This document shows, in pieces, positions 29,832-40,426 of a DNA stretch of 64,000 nt (within the stretch, counting starts at the first letter, position 1; every line of letters begins with the position of its first letter). The translations under genes were made by a program, and so were the position numbers. Origin of the DNA: Streptomyces chartreusis NRRL 3882 (GTDB lineage Bacteria; Actinomycetota; Actinomycetes; Streptomycetales; Streptomycetaceae); assembly GCF_900236475.1 (NCBI RefSeq), contig NZ_LT963352.1, positions 1,364,001-1,428,000 on the forward strand. The letters run 5' to 3'. The notes beneath the pieces are model-generated. The model ran no database searches and was not told the origin of the DNA. It worked only from the letters and a program-made list of their open reading frames with translations.

Positions 29832-31334
29832 TCAGCGGCGCGTCCCGGCGCCCACCAGGGTCCGTTCGTACGGGTCGAGGACGACGCCCCGGACCTTGGT
29901 GGAGACGCCGGCGATGATCCGCTGGTGGGCCAGCGGCACGACCGCGTCCGTGCGGAGGATCGCGGCCTCGGCGGCCATGGCCGCGTCCTGCCGCTCGCCC
30001 GTGCCGTCGGTGCCGTCGGCCTTCTGCACGGCCCGGTCGACGTTCTCGTCGCACAGCAGGGCCAGGTTGTAGCCGCCGTCGCAGGTGTAGTCACCGGCGA
30101 GGATGCCGACCGGGTCGCCGGTGTCCAGCAGGCTGTTGCGGGCACCGATGAACGCGTCGAACTTCCCGGCCAGCGCGTCGCTCTCCAGCCGTGAGTACTC
30201 GCGGACTTCCAGCTCGACCGTGAAGCCCGCCTTTTCGAGCTGCTGTTGTACGACCTGGGCGGCCTCGGGGAGTTCGGGCCGGTTGTCGTAGGTGGCGAGG
30301 GTGATCCGCGTACCGTCGGGCCGGGCGGCGTCCGCGCGCCCGGTCGGCGTCACCCGCTTGCTCTCGGCCCAGGTGACGGCGGGTCCGTAGATGCCCGCTC
30401 CGGGGTCGGCGTACCCCTCGAAGACGCCCTTGACGATGACGGAGGAGTCGATGGCCGTGCGCGCGGCCGCGCGCAGCTCCGGGTCCTTGAAGGGGCCGGT
30501 CCTGGTGTTGAGGTGAAGGCTGGTCGTCCGGGTGGTGCCGGCTTCCTTCAGGGTCGCCTTGTCGAGGGTGGCGGCCTGGGCGACGGGGATCGCCTCGGCG
30601 ATGTCGACGTCGCCGGTGCGCACCGCGTTGGCGCGCGCGGTGCCGTCCTTGACGAAGCGTGCGTCGATGCCCGAGGCGTGGGCGCGGCCGCCCCAGTAGT
30701 CGTCGAAGCGGTCGAGGGCGGCGGAGCCGCCGCTGGTGACCTCGGTGATCTCGAAGGGCCCGGTGGCGGTGCCGACGGGCGTGGGGGCGCCCTGCTGCTC
30801 GTACGCCTTCGGGGAGAGGATCGCCAGGCCCGGGCTGGACAGGCGCATGGGCAGGACGGGATCGGCCGCGGCGGTGGTGATACGGATGCCGCGGCTGCCG
30901 TCGGGCTCGGCGTCGAGGGTGACACCGGCGAGGGCGGCGGGCACGGGCTTGGCCTTCGTGGCGCGGGTCAGCGCGTCGGCCACGGCGGACGGGGTGACGT
31001 CCGTGCCGTCCTGGAAGGTTGCCTCGCGCAGGGTGAACCGCCAAGTGCGGTCGTTCTCGCGGCGCCAGGACTCGGCGAGCGCGGGGGCCGCGGCACCGTT
31101 GGCGTCCAGGGCGGTCAGCCCCTCGGTGACACCGAGCCGGCTGAGGAGCGTGGCATCGGCTCCGTACGGCGAGAAGTTCTCGGCGGGCGGGAAGGCGAGG
31201 GCGACGCGCAGCCGCGAGCCCGGCTGCCCGCCGTCCGACGACGACTCCCCGCCGGGGGAGGCGAAACAGCCGGCCAGGGCCGGGACGAGGACGAGGGCGG
31301 CGAGGAACCGGACGGGACGCTTGATGCTCAACAC
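29832..31334 (-). CDS. ABC-transporter solute-binding lipoprotein, family 5 (peptide/nickel type)
   Basis: About 500 residues. A signal peptide ends in the lipobox LAGC near residue 23, so it is a lipid-anchored extracellular protein. The body matches the family 5 binding proteins (NFSPYGADATLLSRLGVTEGL; LAESWRRENDRTWRFTLREA; TGPFEITEV). No permease or ATPase genes are adjacent, so it is an orphan. The start is uncertain: GTG at 31346, 31340 or 31334 and TTG at 31331 are in frame and none has a clear ribosome site; 31334 is used. The ligand could be a peptide, nickel or another chelate. Confidence 0.83.
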   Translation of the reverse strand: MLSIKRPVRFLAALVLVPALAGCFASPGGESSSDGGQPGSRLRVALAFPPAENFSPYGADATLLSRLGVTEGLTALDANGAAAPALAESWRRENDRTWRFTLREATFQDGTDVTPSAVADALTRATKAKPVPAALAGVTLDAEPDGSRGIRITTAAADPVLPMRLSSPGLAILSPKAYEQQGAPTPVGTATGPFEITEVTSGGSAALDRFDDYWGGRAHASGIDARFVKDGTARANAVRTGDVDIAEAIPVAQAATLDKATLKEAGTTRTTSLHLNTRTGPFKDPELRAAARTAIDSSVIVKGVFEGYADPGAGIYGPAVTWAESKRVTPTGRADAARPDGTRITLATYDNRPELPEAAQVVQQQLEKAGFTVELEVREYSRLESDALAGKFDAFIGARNSLLDTGDPVGILAGDYTCDGGYNLALLCDENVDRAVQKADGTDGTGERQDAAMAAEAAILRTDAVVPLAHQRIIAGVSTKVRGVVLDPYERTLVGAGTRR

Positions 31335-31340
31335 ACGCAC

Positions 31341-31357
31341 TTGCACAGCATATGCAT
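31341..31357. promoter_or_regulatory. Possible Nur-like box within the start region of the lipoprotein gene
   Basis: TTGCAC-AGCAT-ATGCAT resembles the nickel-regulator Nur pattern tTGCaa-N5-ttGCAA as I remember it, with both TGCA cores and the 5-base spacing. It is flanked by 8-bp arms CTTGATGC (31320-31327) and GCATCAAG (31354-31361). The consensus is from memory and the match is partial. Confidence 0.25.
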
Positions 31358-31500
31358 CAAGCGCGCCCCGGCGGCCGGCCGGGGGGCCGCCATCCGCCCA
31401 CCGCACCCAACCCCCATATGGAACAGGCGATTTGACAGCGGCGACGATCACTCCCTAAACCTAACCACATGACATCCATTTTCAAAAAGGTGGAGCGGTC

Positions 31501-32460
31501 GTGAGGGTCGCGTTCGTCGGCAAGGGCGGCAGCGGCAAGACCACGCTGTCGGCGCTCTTCTCCCGCCACCTGGCGCGCTCCGGCGCTCCGGTCCTCGCCA
31601 TCGACGGCGACATCAACCAGCACCTGGCCGAGGCGCTCGGCGAGGAGGAGAAGTCCGCCCCGCCCCTCGGCGAGCACCTGGCCGACATCAAGGACTTCCT
31701 GCGCGGCACGAACCCACGCATCACCTCCCGCGAGGCGATGATCAAAACGACTCCCCCGGGACGCGGTTCCCGTCTCCTGCGCCCACTCGGCGACGACGAA
31801 CTGCACGCCCGGCACGTCGGCCGGGCAGGCGGCGTCCCGCTCATGGTCACGGGCGAGTTCGACGATTCCGACCTGGGCGTGGCCTGCTACCACTCCAAAC
31901 TGGGCGCGGTCGAGTTGTACCTCGGCCACCTGGTCGACGGACCCGGCGAGTACGTCGTGGTCGACATGACGGCGGGCGCGGACGCCTTCGCCTCGGGCCT
32001 GTTCACCCGCTTCGACATCACCTTCCTGGTGGCCGAGCCCACCCGCAAGGGCGTCTCGGTCTACCGGCAGTACCGCGACCACGCCGAACAGTTCGGCATC
32101 CGCATCGCCGTCGTCGGCAACAAGGTGACGGGCGAGGACGACCTCCTCTTCCTCAAGGACCAGGTCGGGGACGACCTCCTGACCTACCTGATCCACTCCC
32201 CCTGGGTCCGCGCGGCCGAACAGGGCCGGACCGAGGGCGGCCCGGACACACTGGCGTCTTTGGAGCCGCACAACCGCCACGCACTCACGATCCTCCGCGA
32301 GGCCGTCGACTCCCACCCCCGCGACTGGGACCGGCTCCACCGCCACGCCGTCGAGTTCCACCTGCGCAACGCCCATGCATGGGCGGACGCCCGCACGGGC
32401 GAGGACCTGGCCGCCCAGGTCGACCCGGACTACACCCCGGGCACCCCGCCCACCACCTGA
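31501..32460 (+). CDS. CooC/MinD-like ATP-binding protein
   Basis: 319 residues of the deviant-Walker-A P-loop family: MRVAFVGKGGSGKTTLSALF puts KGGSGKTT at residues 8-15, the CooC/MinD type. Later motifs YVVVDMTAGADAF (switch Asp) and VGNKVTGEDD fit the family. CooC proteins insert nickel in CO dehydrogenase, but no such enzyme is seen here. GGTGGAG precedes the GTG start. It is followed by a small acidic protein gene 52 bases downstream and faces the lipoprotein gene; the role is unknown. Confidence 0.82.
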   Translation: MRVAFVGKGGSGKTTLSALFSRHLARSGAPVLAIDGDINQHLAEALGEEEKSAPPLGEHLADIKDFLRGTNPRITSREAMIKTTPPGRGSRLLRPLGDDELHARHVGRAGGVPLMVTGEFDDSDLGVACYHSKLGAVELYLGHLVDGPGEYVVVDMTAGADAFASGLFTRFDITFLVAEPTRKGVSVYRQYRDHAEQFGIRIAVVGNKVTGEDDLLFLKDQVGDDLLTYLIHSPWVRAAEQGRTEGGPDTLASLEPHNRHALTILREAVDSHPRDWDRLHRHAVEFHLRNAHAWADARTGEDLAAQVDPDYTPGTPPTT

Positions 32461-32512
32461 CCCCCTCCGGCCTCTCTCCCGCCACCCCCGACCAGACAGG
32501 ACGACACTCCCC

Positions 32513-32905
32513 ATGTCCCTCGACGTCTCCCCGAAACTCCTCGCCGCAGCCGAGCAGGGCGACATCGGCGAGGAGGACTTCGTGGACACGGTCCGCACGT
32601 CCCTCCCCTACGCCTACGACCTGATCGCCTCCCTCGCCACCGACCTCCACGACGGCAAGGCCGAGTTCACCGACAACCAGACCCCTCCCCCCTCGGAACA
32701 GGAACGCGGCCAACTCCTGCGCGCCCTGGCCAGCGACGCGATCCGCACCAGCCTGGAACGCCACTTCGGCATCACCCTGGCCTTCCAGAACTGCCACCGC
32801 GTCGCGGCGTTCCGCCCGGAGGCGCGCGACGGCGAGACGCACACCCGCTTCACCTCCGCCCGCTCCCAGATCCTGAACCAGTCACCGGAGTTCAGGGACT
32901 GCTGA
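32513..32905 (+). CDS. Conserved small protein of unknown function, partner of the CooC-like ATPase
   Basis: 130 residues, acidic, mostly helical in appearance (MSLDVSPKLLAAAEQGDIGEE at the start, region EQERGQLLRALASDAIRTSLERHF in the middle). No catalytic motif or membrane segment is recognised. The ATG at 32513 has only a weak AGGA about 11 bases upstream. It is 52 bases after the ATPase gene and probably co-transcribed with it; its last 14 bases overlap the converging alpha/beta hydrolase gene. The name is from context only. Confidence 0.65.
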   Translation: MSLDVSPKLLAAAEQGDIGEEDFVDTVRTSLPYAYDLIASLATDLHDGKAEFTDNQTPPPSEQERGQLLRALASDAIRTSLERHFGITLAFQNCHRVAAFRPEARDGETHTRFTSARSQILNQSPEFRDC

Positions 32906-33755
32906 CGCTCCCGCCCTCATCCAGAAAGGCCATCACGGCCGCTACGAACAGCCCCCGATCGTCCAGCCAAGGAAAGTGCCCCGCCCCCTTCTGCACGGCC
33001 GGCTCGGCGTTCGGGCACAGCCCCGCGTACTCCTTCATCACGCGCGCAGGCGCCGCCACGTCGTACTCCCCGGCGAGGACGAGCACCGGTGAGGGAAACG
33101 CGGCGAGGGCGCTGCGGGTGCCATCGGGGTCGAAGGCGCCCTCCGAGGCGTAGTGAGCGGCGGCTTCGTCGTTGCGCTGTCGCTGCTCCGCCGCGCGGAG
33201 GGCCCGGGCCTCATCGTCCCACCGGCCGTACCAGAACGGGGCGACGGCGTCCCAGTCGTCGGCCGTCGCCCGGCCGGCCGTGATGGCCTCCAGGGACGCC
33301 TGCGCCGGGGCGAACCAGGGTTCGTCCCGGCGCAGGCGTGCCGTCTCCAGGCGGTCCTCGGCGGTGATGCCGAGGCCGACGGCGAAGACGCTGGGCGTGA
33401 TCAGGGCGAGCCGGTCCACCCGGTCCGGATGGCGGGCCGTGTACAGCGCGGCCAGATTGGCACCGGCGGAGTGCGCGAGCAGATCCAGCCGCTCCAGGCC
33501 CAGCTCCTCACGCAGCGCCTCGACATCGGCGACCTGCCGGTCACAACGGTACGACGCCGTGTCCCGCGGCACCGCCGACCGCCCGGTCCCCCTGAGGTCG
33601 AGCCGGATGAGGGTGCGGTGGGCGGTCAGGCCGCCCAGATCGCCCAGATAGACCGAGTCCTGCATCGGACCACCGGGGAGACAGACCAGGGGCGGGCCGT
33701 CCCCCGTCACGTGGTAGGCGAGGGTGGTGCCGTCGGGAGCGGTGAAGGCAGGCAT
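32892..33755 (-). CDS. Alpha/beta-fold hydrolase (proline-iminopeptidase-like)
   Basis: 287 residues with oxyanion region CLPGGPMQDS, the RLDLRGTGRS strand/turn typical of prolyl aminopeptidases, nucleophile elbow HSAGAN (Ser96), catalytic Asp in LVLAGEYD and His in GAGHFPWLD. No signal peptide, so cytoplasmic. Substrate unknown. The gene's end overlaps the converging small-protein gene. Confidence 0.87.
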   Translation of the reverse strand: MPAFTAPDGTTLAYHVTGDGPPLVCLPGGPMQDSVYLGDLGGLTAHRTLIRLDLRGTGRSAVPRDTASYRCDRQVADVEALREELGLERLDLLAHSAGANLAALYTARHPDRVDRLALITPSVFAVGLGITAEDRLETARLRRDEPWFAPAQASLEAITAGRATADDWDAVAPFWYGRWDDEARALRAAEQRQRNDEAAAHYASEGAFDPDGTRSALAAFPSPVLVLAGEYDVAAPARVMKEYAGLCPNAEPAVQKGAGHFPWLDDRGLFVAAVMAFLDEGGSVSSP

Positions 33756-33807
33756 GATCGCGAGATTGGCAGGGGGCGGAGGCCGGGGACAACTGGATAT
33801 CCGTGGG

Positions 33808-35199
33808 TCAGGCAGCTCTGCGTGCCTGACTCCGATGGGTTCGGACGACCTCCGCGTACCGGTGGCCCGTGCCCTTGATCGTGCGCCGCTGCGTCGCGTA
33901 GTCGACGTGGACCAGGCCGAACCGCTTGTCGTAGCCGTACGCCCACTCGAAGTTGTCCAGCAGGGACCAGGCGAAGTAGCCGGCCAGCGGGGCGCCCTTG
34001 CGGGCGGCGGAGGCGCAGGCCGCGAGGTGTCGCAGCAGGTAGTCCTGCCGCTCGGGGTCGTCGACCGTGCCGTCGGGGCGGACGGCGTCGGGGAAGGCCG
34101 AGCCGTTCTCGGTGACGTACAGCCGGCGCGCCCCGTAGTCCTGCGTCAGCCGCAGCAGCAGCGTCTCGATGCCGCTCGCGTCGATCTCCCAGTCCATGCC
34201 GGTGCGCGGGACGCCCTCGCGCCGCACGGCCCGGGCGTACGGTGCCGGACCGTCCGGGTCGTCGGCGACGGTCTGCGGGAAGTAGTAGTTCAGGCCCAGC
34301 CAGTCCAGGGGCGCGGCGATGGCTGCCGAGTCGCCGGGCTCTTCCGGGAGTTCGACGCCGTAGGCCTCGCGCATGTCGGCCGGGAAGCCGCGGCCGTGCA
34401 CCGGGTCGAGCCACCAGCGGTTGGTGTGGCCGTCCATGCGGTGGGCGGCGGCGAGGTCCTCCGGGCGGTCGGTGGCGGCGTGGATGGTGGAGAGGTTGTT
34501 GACGATGCCGATAAGGGCTCCCGGGGCCGCCGCCCTGACGGCGCGGACCGCCAGGCCGTGGCCGAACAGCAGGTGGTAGGAGGCGCGGACGGCGGCGGTC
34601 AGGTCCGTCCAGCCGGGTGCCATCGTGCCCTCCAGGTGGCCGATCCACGCCGAGCAGAGGGGCTCGTTGAGGGTGGCCCAGTGGGTGACGCGGTCGCCGA
34701 GGCGCTCCGCCACGACCGAGACGTAGTCGGCGAAGGCGAAGGCCGTGTCGCGCTCCGGCCAGCCGCCCCGGTCCTGGAGCGCCTGCGGCAGGTCCCAGTG
34801 GTAGAGGGTGACGGACGGGGTGATGCCGGCGTCCAGCAGACCGTCGATCAGCTCGTCGTAGAAGGCCAGGCCCTTGGCGTTGACCGGGCCGTCGCCGTCC
34901 GGGACGACGCGCGGCCAGGCGATCGACAGGCGGTAGGCGTTCACCCCCAGCCGGCGCATCAGGTCGATGTCCTCGCGCCAGCGGTGGTAGTGGTCGCAGG
35001 CGGTGTCGCCGTGGTCGCCGCCGGCGGTCTTCCCCGGGGTGTGCGAGAAGGTGTCCCAGATCGACGGTGCGCGGCCGTCCTCCGCCACCGCTCCCTCGAT
35101 CTGGTACGCCGAGGTGGCCGTGCCCCACAGGAAGTCGTGCGGGAGTGCGGCGAGGTCGATGGTCACGGAAGTCCCTTCGTGAACGGGTGAGTCGGTCAC
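33808..35199 (-). CDS. GH1 beta-glucosidase
   Basis: 463 residues, intracellular. GH1 acid/base is Glu179 in TLNEP and nucleophile Glu364 in [21 protein letters not shown] is the N-terminal family signature. It is the last gene of the sugar ABC operon and its GTG overlaps the permease stop by 4 bases; an internal GTG at 35166 with GAAGGGA 5 bases upstream is a good alternative start that would remove 11 residues. It probably hydrolyses imported beta-glucan disaccharides (laminaribiose, gentiobiose or cellobiose) to glucose. Confidence 0.93.
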   Translation of the reverse strand: MTDSPVHEGTSVTIDLAALPHDFLWGTATSAYQIEGAVAEDGRAPSIWDTFSHTPGKTAGGDHGDTACDHYHRWREDIDLMRRLGVNAYRLSIAWPRVVPDGDGPVNAKGLAFYDELIDGLLDAGITPSVTLYHWDLPQALQDRGGWPERDTAFAFADYVSVVAERLGDRVTHWATLNEPLCSAWIGHLEGTMAPGWTDLTAAVRASYHLLFGHGLAVRAVRAAAPGALIGIVNNLSTIHAATDRPEDLAAAHRMDGHTNRWWLDPVHGRGFPADMREAYGVELPEEPGDSAAIAAPLDWLGLNYYFPQTVADDPDGPAPYARAVRREGVPRTGMDWEIDASGIETLLLRLTQDYGARRLYVTENGSAFPDAVRPDGTVDDPERQDYLLRHLAACASAARKGAPLAGYFAWSLLDNFEWAYGYDKRFGLVHVDYATQRRTIKGTGHRYAEVVRTHRSQARRAA

Positions 35200-36047
35200 T
35201 TGACGGCTCCCGCCGTCAGGCCGGCGACGAGGTAGCGCTGGAGCAGCAGGAAGCCCGCGACCACGGGGACGCTGACGACCAGCGAGGCGGCCATGATCTG
35301 GTTCCAGTACACGTCATTGAGGGTGGAGTAGCCCTGGAGGCCGACGGCGAGGGTGCGGGTGGTGTCGTTGGTCATCACCGAGGCGAACAGGACCTCGCCC
35401 CAGGCGGTCATGAAGGCGTAGACGGCCACCGCGACGATGCCGGGGACCGCCGCCGGGACGACGATCCGGAACAACGCGCCGAGCGGGCCGCACCCGTCGA
35501 CCAGCGCCGCCTCGTCCAGATCGCGCGGCACCGAGTCGAAGTAGCCGATCAGCATCCAGATCGAGAACGGCAGGGAGAACGTCAGGTACGTGAGGATCAG
35601 GCCGCCGCGCGAGCCGAACAGGGCGATGCCGGTGGCGTTGCCGATGTTGACGTAGATGAGGAACAGCGGCAGGAGGAAGAGGATGCCGGGGAACATCTGC
35701 GTCGACAGGACGGTGACCGTGAAGACCCGTTTGCCGCGGAAGTCGTAGCGGCTGACGGCGTAGGCGGAGAAGACCGCGATCACCACCGAGCAGACCGTCG
35801 CCGCGCCCGCCACGACGAGGGAGTTGACGAAGTAGCGCGCGAGCGGGACCGTCGACCAGATGTCGATGTACGGGCGGACCGTCAGCTCGCTCGGCAGCCA
35901 GCGGAACGTGCCCGTGACGTCCGCCAGGGGCTTCAGCGAGCTGGAGACCATGACGTAGACCGGGACGAGGACGAAGCCCGTCAGCAGGGTGAGGAAGATG
36001 CGCCGGGACCACAGGAAGGACCGCGGCGGGGCCAGGGGCGAACTCAT
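35196..36047 (-). CDS. Carbohydrate ABC transporter permease (MalG/CebG type)
   Basis: 283 residues with six membrane segments and the binding-protein-dependent permease loop seen as [23 protein letters not shown] (about 190-212; EAA motif). Second permease of the heterodimeric sugar importer; the ATG overlaps the first permease by 4 bases. As in most Streptomyces sugar systems no ATPase is encoded here; a shared MsiK-like ATPase encoded elsewhere is expected. Confidence 0.93.
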   Translation of the reverse strand: MSSPLAPPRSFLWSRRIFLTLLTGFVLVPVYVMVSSSLKPLADVTGTFRWLPSELTVRPYIDIWSTVPLARYFVNSLVVAGAATVCSVVIAVFSAYAVSRYDFRGKRVFTVTVLSTQMFPGILFLLPLFLIYVNIGNATGIALFGSRGGLILTYLTFSLPFSIWMLIGYFDSVPRDLDEAALVDGCGPLGALFRIVVPAAVPGIVAVAVYAFMTAWGEVLFASVMTNDTTRTLAVGLQGYSTLNDVYWNQIMAASLVVSVPVVAGFLLLQRYLVAGLTAGAVK

Positions 36048-37018
36048 GATGCGGTCCTCCGTCCGCGCGAGGTGAGCGCCAGGTACCCGCCCGTCACCAG
36101 CAGCAGGAAGAGCAGCAGGAGGACGGACATCGCGGAGCCGGTGCCGAAGTTCCAGGTGACGAAGGACGCCTGGTAGATGTGCACCGAGACCAGGTCGGCG
36201 GCCTCCGGGGCGGTCCTGCCGAACAGGACGAACGGCGTGTTGAAGTCGTTGAACGTCCAGAGGAACAGGACGAGGACCAGGACCTGGTTGACGGGGCGCA
36301 GGGACGGCAGGGTGATGCGGCGGATCTGCTGCCGGATGCCCGCGCCGTCCAGAGCGGCCGCCTCGTACAGTTCGCGCGGGATGTTCTGGAGACCGGCCGT
36401 GACGATGAGGAAGGCGAACGGCCAGCCCTTCCACACGGACACGGTCAGCAGCGCGATGAAGCTGTTGTCGCCGATGAGCCAGAAGGACGGCTTGCCGGTG
36501 AGGCCCAGCTGGTCGTGCAGGACGTGGTTCACCAGGCCGTTGTCGTGCTGGAACATGAAGACCCAGGTGATGACGGCCGTGTAGACGGGCAGGGCGTAGG
36601 GGACGAGGAACAGGGCCCTCAGCAGGCCGCGGCCCCGGAAGGTGTCCTGCATGCAGATCGCCGCGGCCGTGCCGATGAGCCAGCACAGTCCCACCGACAG
36701 CAGGGTGAAGGCGACGGTGACGAGGAAGGAGTGGAGCAGGGCCTCGCCGACGGGGGCGTCGAAGTCCACCGACACCTGGTAGTTGTCGAGGGCGGACCAG
36801 GGGGCGGCGCCCCAGTCGCGGATGTAGAACTGTGTGAGCTCCTTGAAGCTCATGACGATGCCGATGGCCATCGGCACCAGGTGGACGAGGAGTTCGAGGA
36901 GCAGGGCGGGCAGGAGCAGCAGGTAGGGCAGGCCGGCGCGGCGGCGGGGGGTGCGCGGCGCCGCACCGGGCGAGCTGTTGTGGACCGGCGGCGTGCCGGC
37001 GTCAACCGTGGTGGTCAT
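36044..37018 (-). CDS. Carbohydrate ABC transporter permease (MalF/CebF type)
   Basis: 324 residues, a short hydrophilic N-terminus then six membrane segments; the EAA loop reads ELYEAAALDGAGIRQQIRRI. The ATG is 5 bases after the binding-protein stop and the stop overlaps the next permease. Forms the membrane channel of the beta-glucoside importer with the following gene. Confidence 0.93.
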   Translation of the reverse strand: MTTTVDAGTPPVHNSSPGAAPRTPRRRAGLPYLLLLPALLLELLVHLVPMAIGIVMSFKELTQFYIRDWGAAPWSALDNYQVSVDFDAPVGEALLHSFLVTVAFTLLSVGLCWLIGTAAAICMQDTFRGRGLLRALFLVPYALPVYTAVITWVFMFQHDNGLVNHVLHDQLGLTGKPSFWLIGDNSFIALLTVSVWKGWPFAFLIVTAGLQNIPRELYEAAALDGAGIRQQIRRITLPSLRPVNQVLVLVLFLWTFNDFNTPFVLFGRTAPEAADLVSVHIYQASFVTWNFGTGSAMSVLLLLFLLLVTGGYLALTSRGRRTAS

Positions 37019-37023
37019 GTCGC

Positions 37024-38340
37024 TCAGGCCGCCGGCATCTGCTGCTGGGCCTTCTCCAGGGCCGCCTTCACCGAGCCGGTGGTGACCGCGCGCCCGGCGG
37101 CGGCGTCGGCGAACAGCTCCTTGACCGCCGTGCCGACCGCCGTCTCGAACTGTGACTCGTCGGCGACCTGCGGCAGCGCGGCGGCGCTCTTGGCGAGGGT
37201 GTCCTTCAGCACGGCGTTGGCCGGGGTGGTGAACGCGGCGTCGCTCTGGGCGGACTTCACGGGCGGTATCGAGCCGTAGGCCTTGTTGAGGATCTTCTGC
37301 TCGGTGTCGCTGGTCATGAACTTCACGAACGTCGTGGCGCCGTCGAGGTTGTCGGTGTTCTTGAAGACGGCGAGGTTGATGCCCGCGACCATCGAGTTCA
37401 CCTGCTTTCCGGGGCCGGGGGTGCCGGACTGCACGGGCACGGGTGCGATGCCGTAGTCGTCCTCGCTCATGCCCTGCGACGTGAGGTTGGCGGACGCCGA
37501 CTGCCACAGCAGCATCGCGGTCCTGCCCTTGGCGAAGTCGCTGACGGACTGGTTCTGCGCGTACTCGGCGTTGCCCGGCGCGATGACCTTGTCCTTGGCC
37601 ATCAGGTCGACGTACTGCTTGACCGCGGCGACCGTCCCGTCACCGGTGAAGTCGGGCTTGCCGTCAGGGGTGAAGAAGTCGGCGCCGTGCTGCTCGGCGA
37701 AGACGAAGGCGTGGTGGACGTTCTCCGACGGGTTCGAACCCTCGGCGCCCAGGCCCCACTTGCCGTCCTTTGACAGCTTCTTGCCGTCGGCGACCAGCTC
37801 GTCCCAGGTGGCGGGCGGCTCGGCGATGCCGGCGTCGGCGAACATCTTCTTGTTGTAGTAGAGCGCGTACGCCATCGAGTACAGCGGCACCGCGGCCGGG
37901 TCCTGGCCCTGCGCGCCGGTCGAGCCGAGTGCCGAGTCGACGAACCGGTCCTTGCCTCCGATCTTGTCGAAGTTCTTCGCGTCCCACGGCAGCAGCGCGC
38001 CGGTGGCCTGGAGCGAGGCGCTCCAGGTGTTGCCGATGTTCAGCACGTCCGGGCCCTGGCCGGAGGTGGTGGCGGTGAGGATCCGGTTCAGCAGGTCGGA
38101 CCAGGGGACGACCTCCAACTGCACCTTGATCCCGGTCCGCTGCTCGAACTTGTCGAGTTCGGGCTGGAGGACCTTCTTGTCGACCTCGATGCCGGCGCCC
38201 TGGTTGGACGCCCAGTACGTGAGCGTCTTGGGCGAGTCGTTCGATCCGCCGCCCGTCGGGGAGCCTCCTCCGCAGGCCGTGGCCGCGAGGGTGAGTGACA
38301 GGGTGACGGCACCGGCGGCCGCGGCTCGGATGCTGCGCAT
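37024..38340 (-). CDS. Sugar-binding lipoprotein of an ABC transporter (family 1)
   Basis: 438 residues. The signal peptide ends at Cys23 (LAATAC), so it is a membrane-anchored extracellular binding protein. The body is a family 1 carbohydrate-binding protein (LTYWASNQGAG; GQGPDVLNIGNTW; VPLYSMAYALYYNKKMFADAGI). First gene of the operon with two permeases and a GH1 beta-glucosidase, and it faces a GH55 beta-1,3-glucanase gene, so laminaribiose or related beta-glucosides are the likely ligands (inference). Confidence 0.92.
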   Translation of the reverse strand: MRSIRAAAAGAVTLSLTLAATACGGGSPTGGGSNDSPKTLTYWASNQGAGIEVDKKVLQPELDKFEQRTGIKVQLEVVPWSDLLNRILTATTSGQGPDVLNIGNTWSASLQATGALLPWDAKNFDKIGGKDRFVDSALGSTGAQGQDPAAVPLYSMAYALYYNKKMFADAGIAEPPATWDELVADGKKLSKDGKWGLGAEGSNPSENVHHAFVFAEQHGADFFTPDGKPDFTGDGTVAAVKQYVDLMAKDKVIAPGNAEYAQNQSVSDFAKGRTAMLLWQSASANLTSQGMSEDDYGIAPVPVQSGTPGPGKQVNSMVAGINLAVFKNTDNLDGATTFVKFMTSDTEQKILNKAYGSIPPVKSAQSDAAFTTPANAVLKDTLAKSAAALPQVADESQFETAVGTAVKELFADAAAGRAVTTGSVKAALEKAQQQMPAA

Positions 38341-38395
38341 GGCTGCTCGTGTCCCTTCCGGGAGTACGTCTCCCCCGTCGAGAGGGAGCCGTCAT

Positions 38396-38422
38396 GGCTT
38401 AATTTAGGACGTGAGTTAATCC
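38396..38422. promoter_or_regulatory. Candidate operator upstream of the sugar ABC operon
   Basis: GGCTTAA (38396-38402) and TTAATCC (38416-38422) form an interrupted inverted repeat (outer GG/CC and TTAA cores) about 56-82 bases upstream of the binding-protein start. A second short repeat GGGAG-TACGT-CTCCC lies at 38360-38374. Tentative. Confidence 0.3.
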
Positions 38423-38518
38423 GCGCCAGGGGACTCCGTCAAGGGTTTGGACACACTCTTGGAACTCTTGCCGCACCCCTTGACGCATCTGTTCCACGGA
38501 TGAACCATTCAGCGGCGA

Positions 38519-38530
38519 GAGAGCGCTCCC
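38519..38530. promoter_or_regulatory. CebR/LacI-like operator before the GH55 gene
   Basis: GAGAGCGCTCCC contains the palindrome GAGCGCTC (38521-38528). This is close to the CebR operator core of Streptomyces cello-oligosaccharide genes as I remember it (GGGAGCGCTCCC). It lies about 45 bases before the GH55 start, a sensible place for a repressor. Confidence 0.45.
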
Positions 38531-38573
38531 CGCACCCCACTTCGTTCACTTCCTGAACCAGGAGAGCCGCCCC

Positions 38574-40379
<1,806 letters not shown>

Positions 40380-40384
40380 GGACC

Positions 40385-40417
40385 GGCCCCTCCCTTCCGG
40401 TCGGAAAGGGAGGGGCC
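40385..40417. terminator. Hairpin terminator between GH55 and EF-G-like genes
   Basis: Perfect 12-bp arms GGCCCCTCCCTT and AAGGGAGGGGCC with a 9-base loop, between converging genes. Confidence 0.85.
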
Positions 40418-40426
40418 TTCCCGGCG

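Noticed and set aside
31501..32460. Naming the ATPase CooC or a chromosome-partition ParA
   Set aside because: No CO dehydrogenase, ParB or parS is nearby; only the P-loop family is supported.
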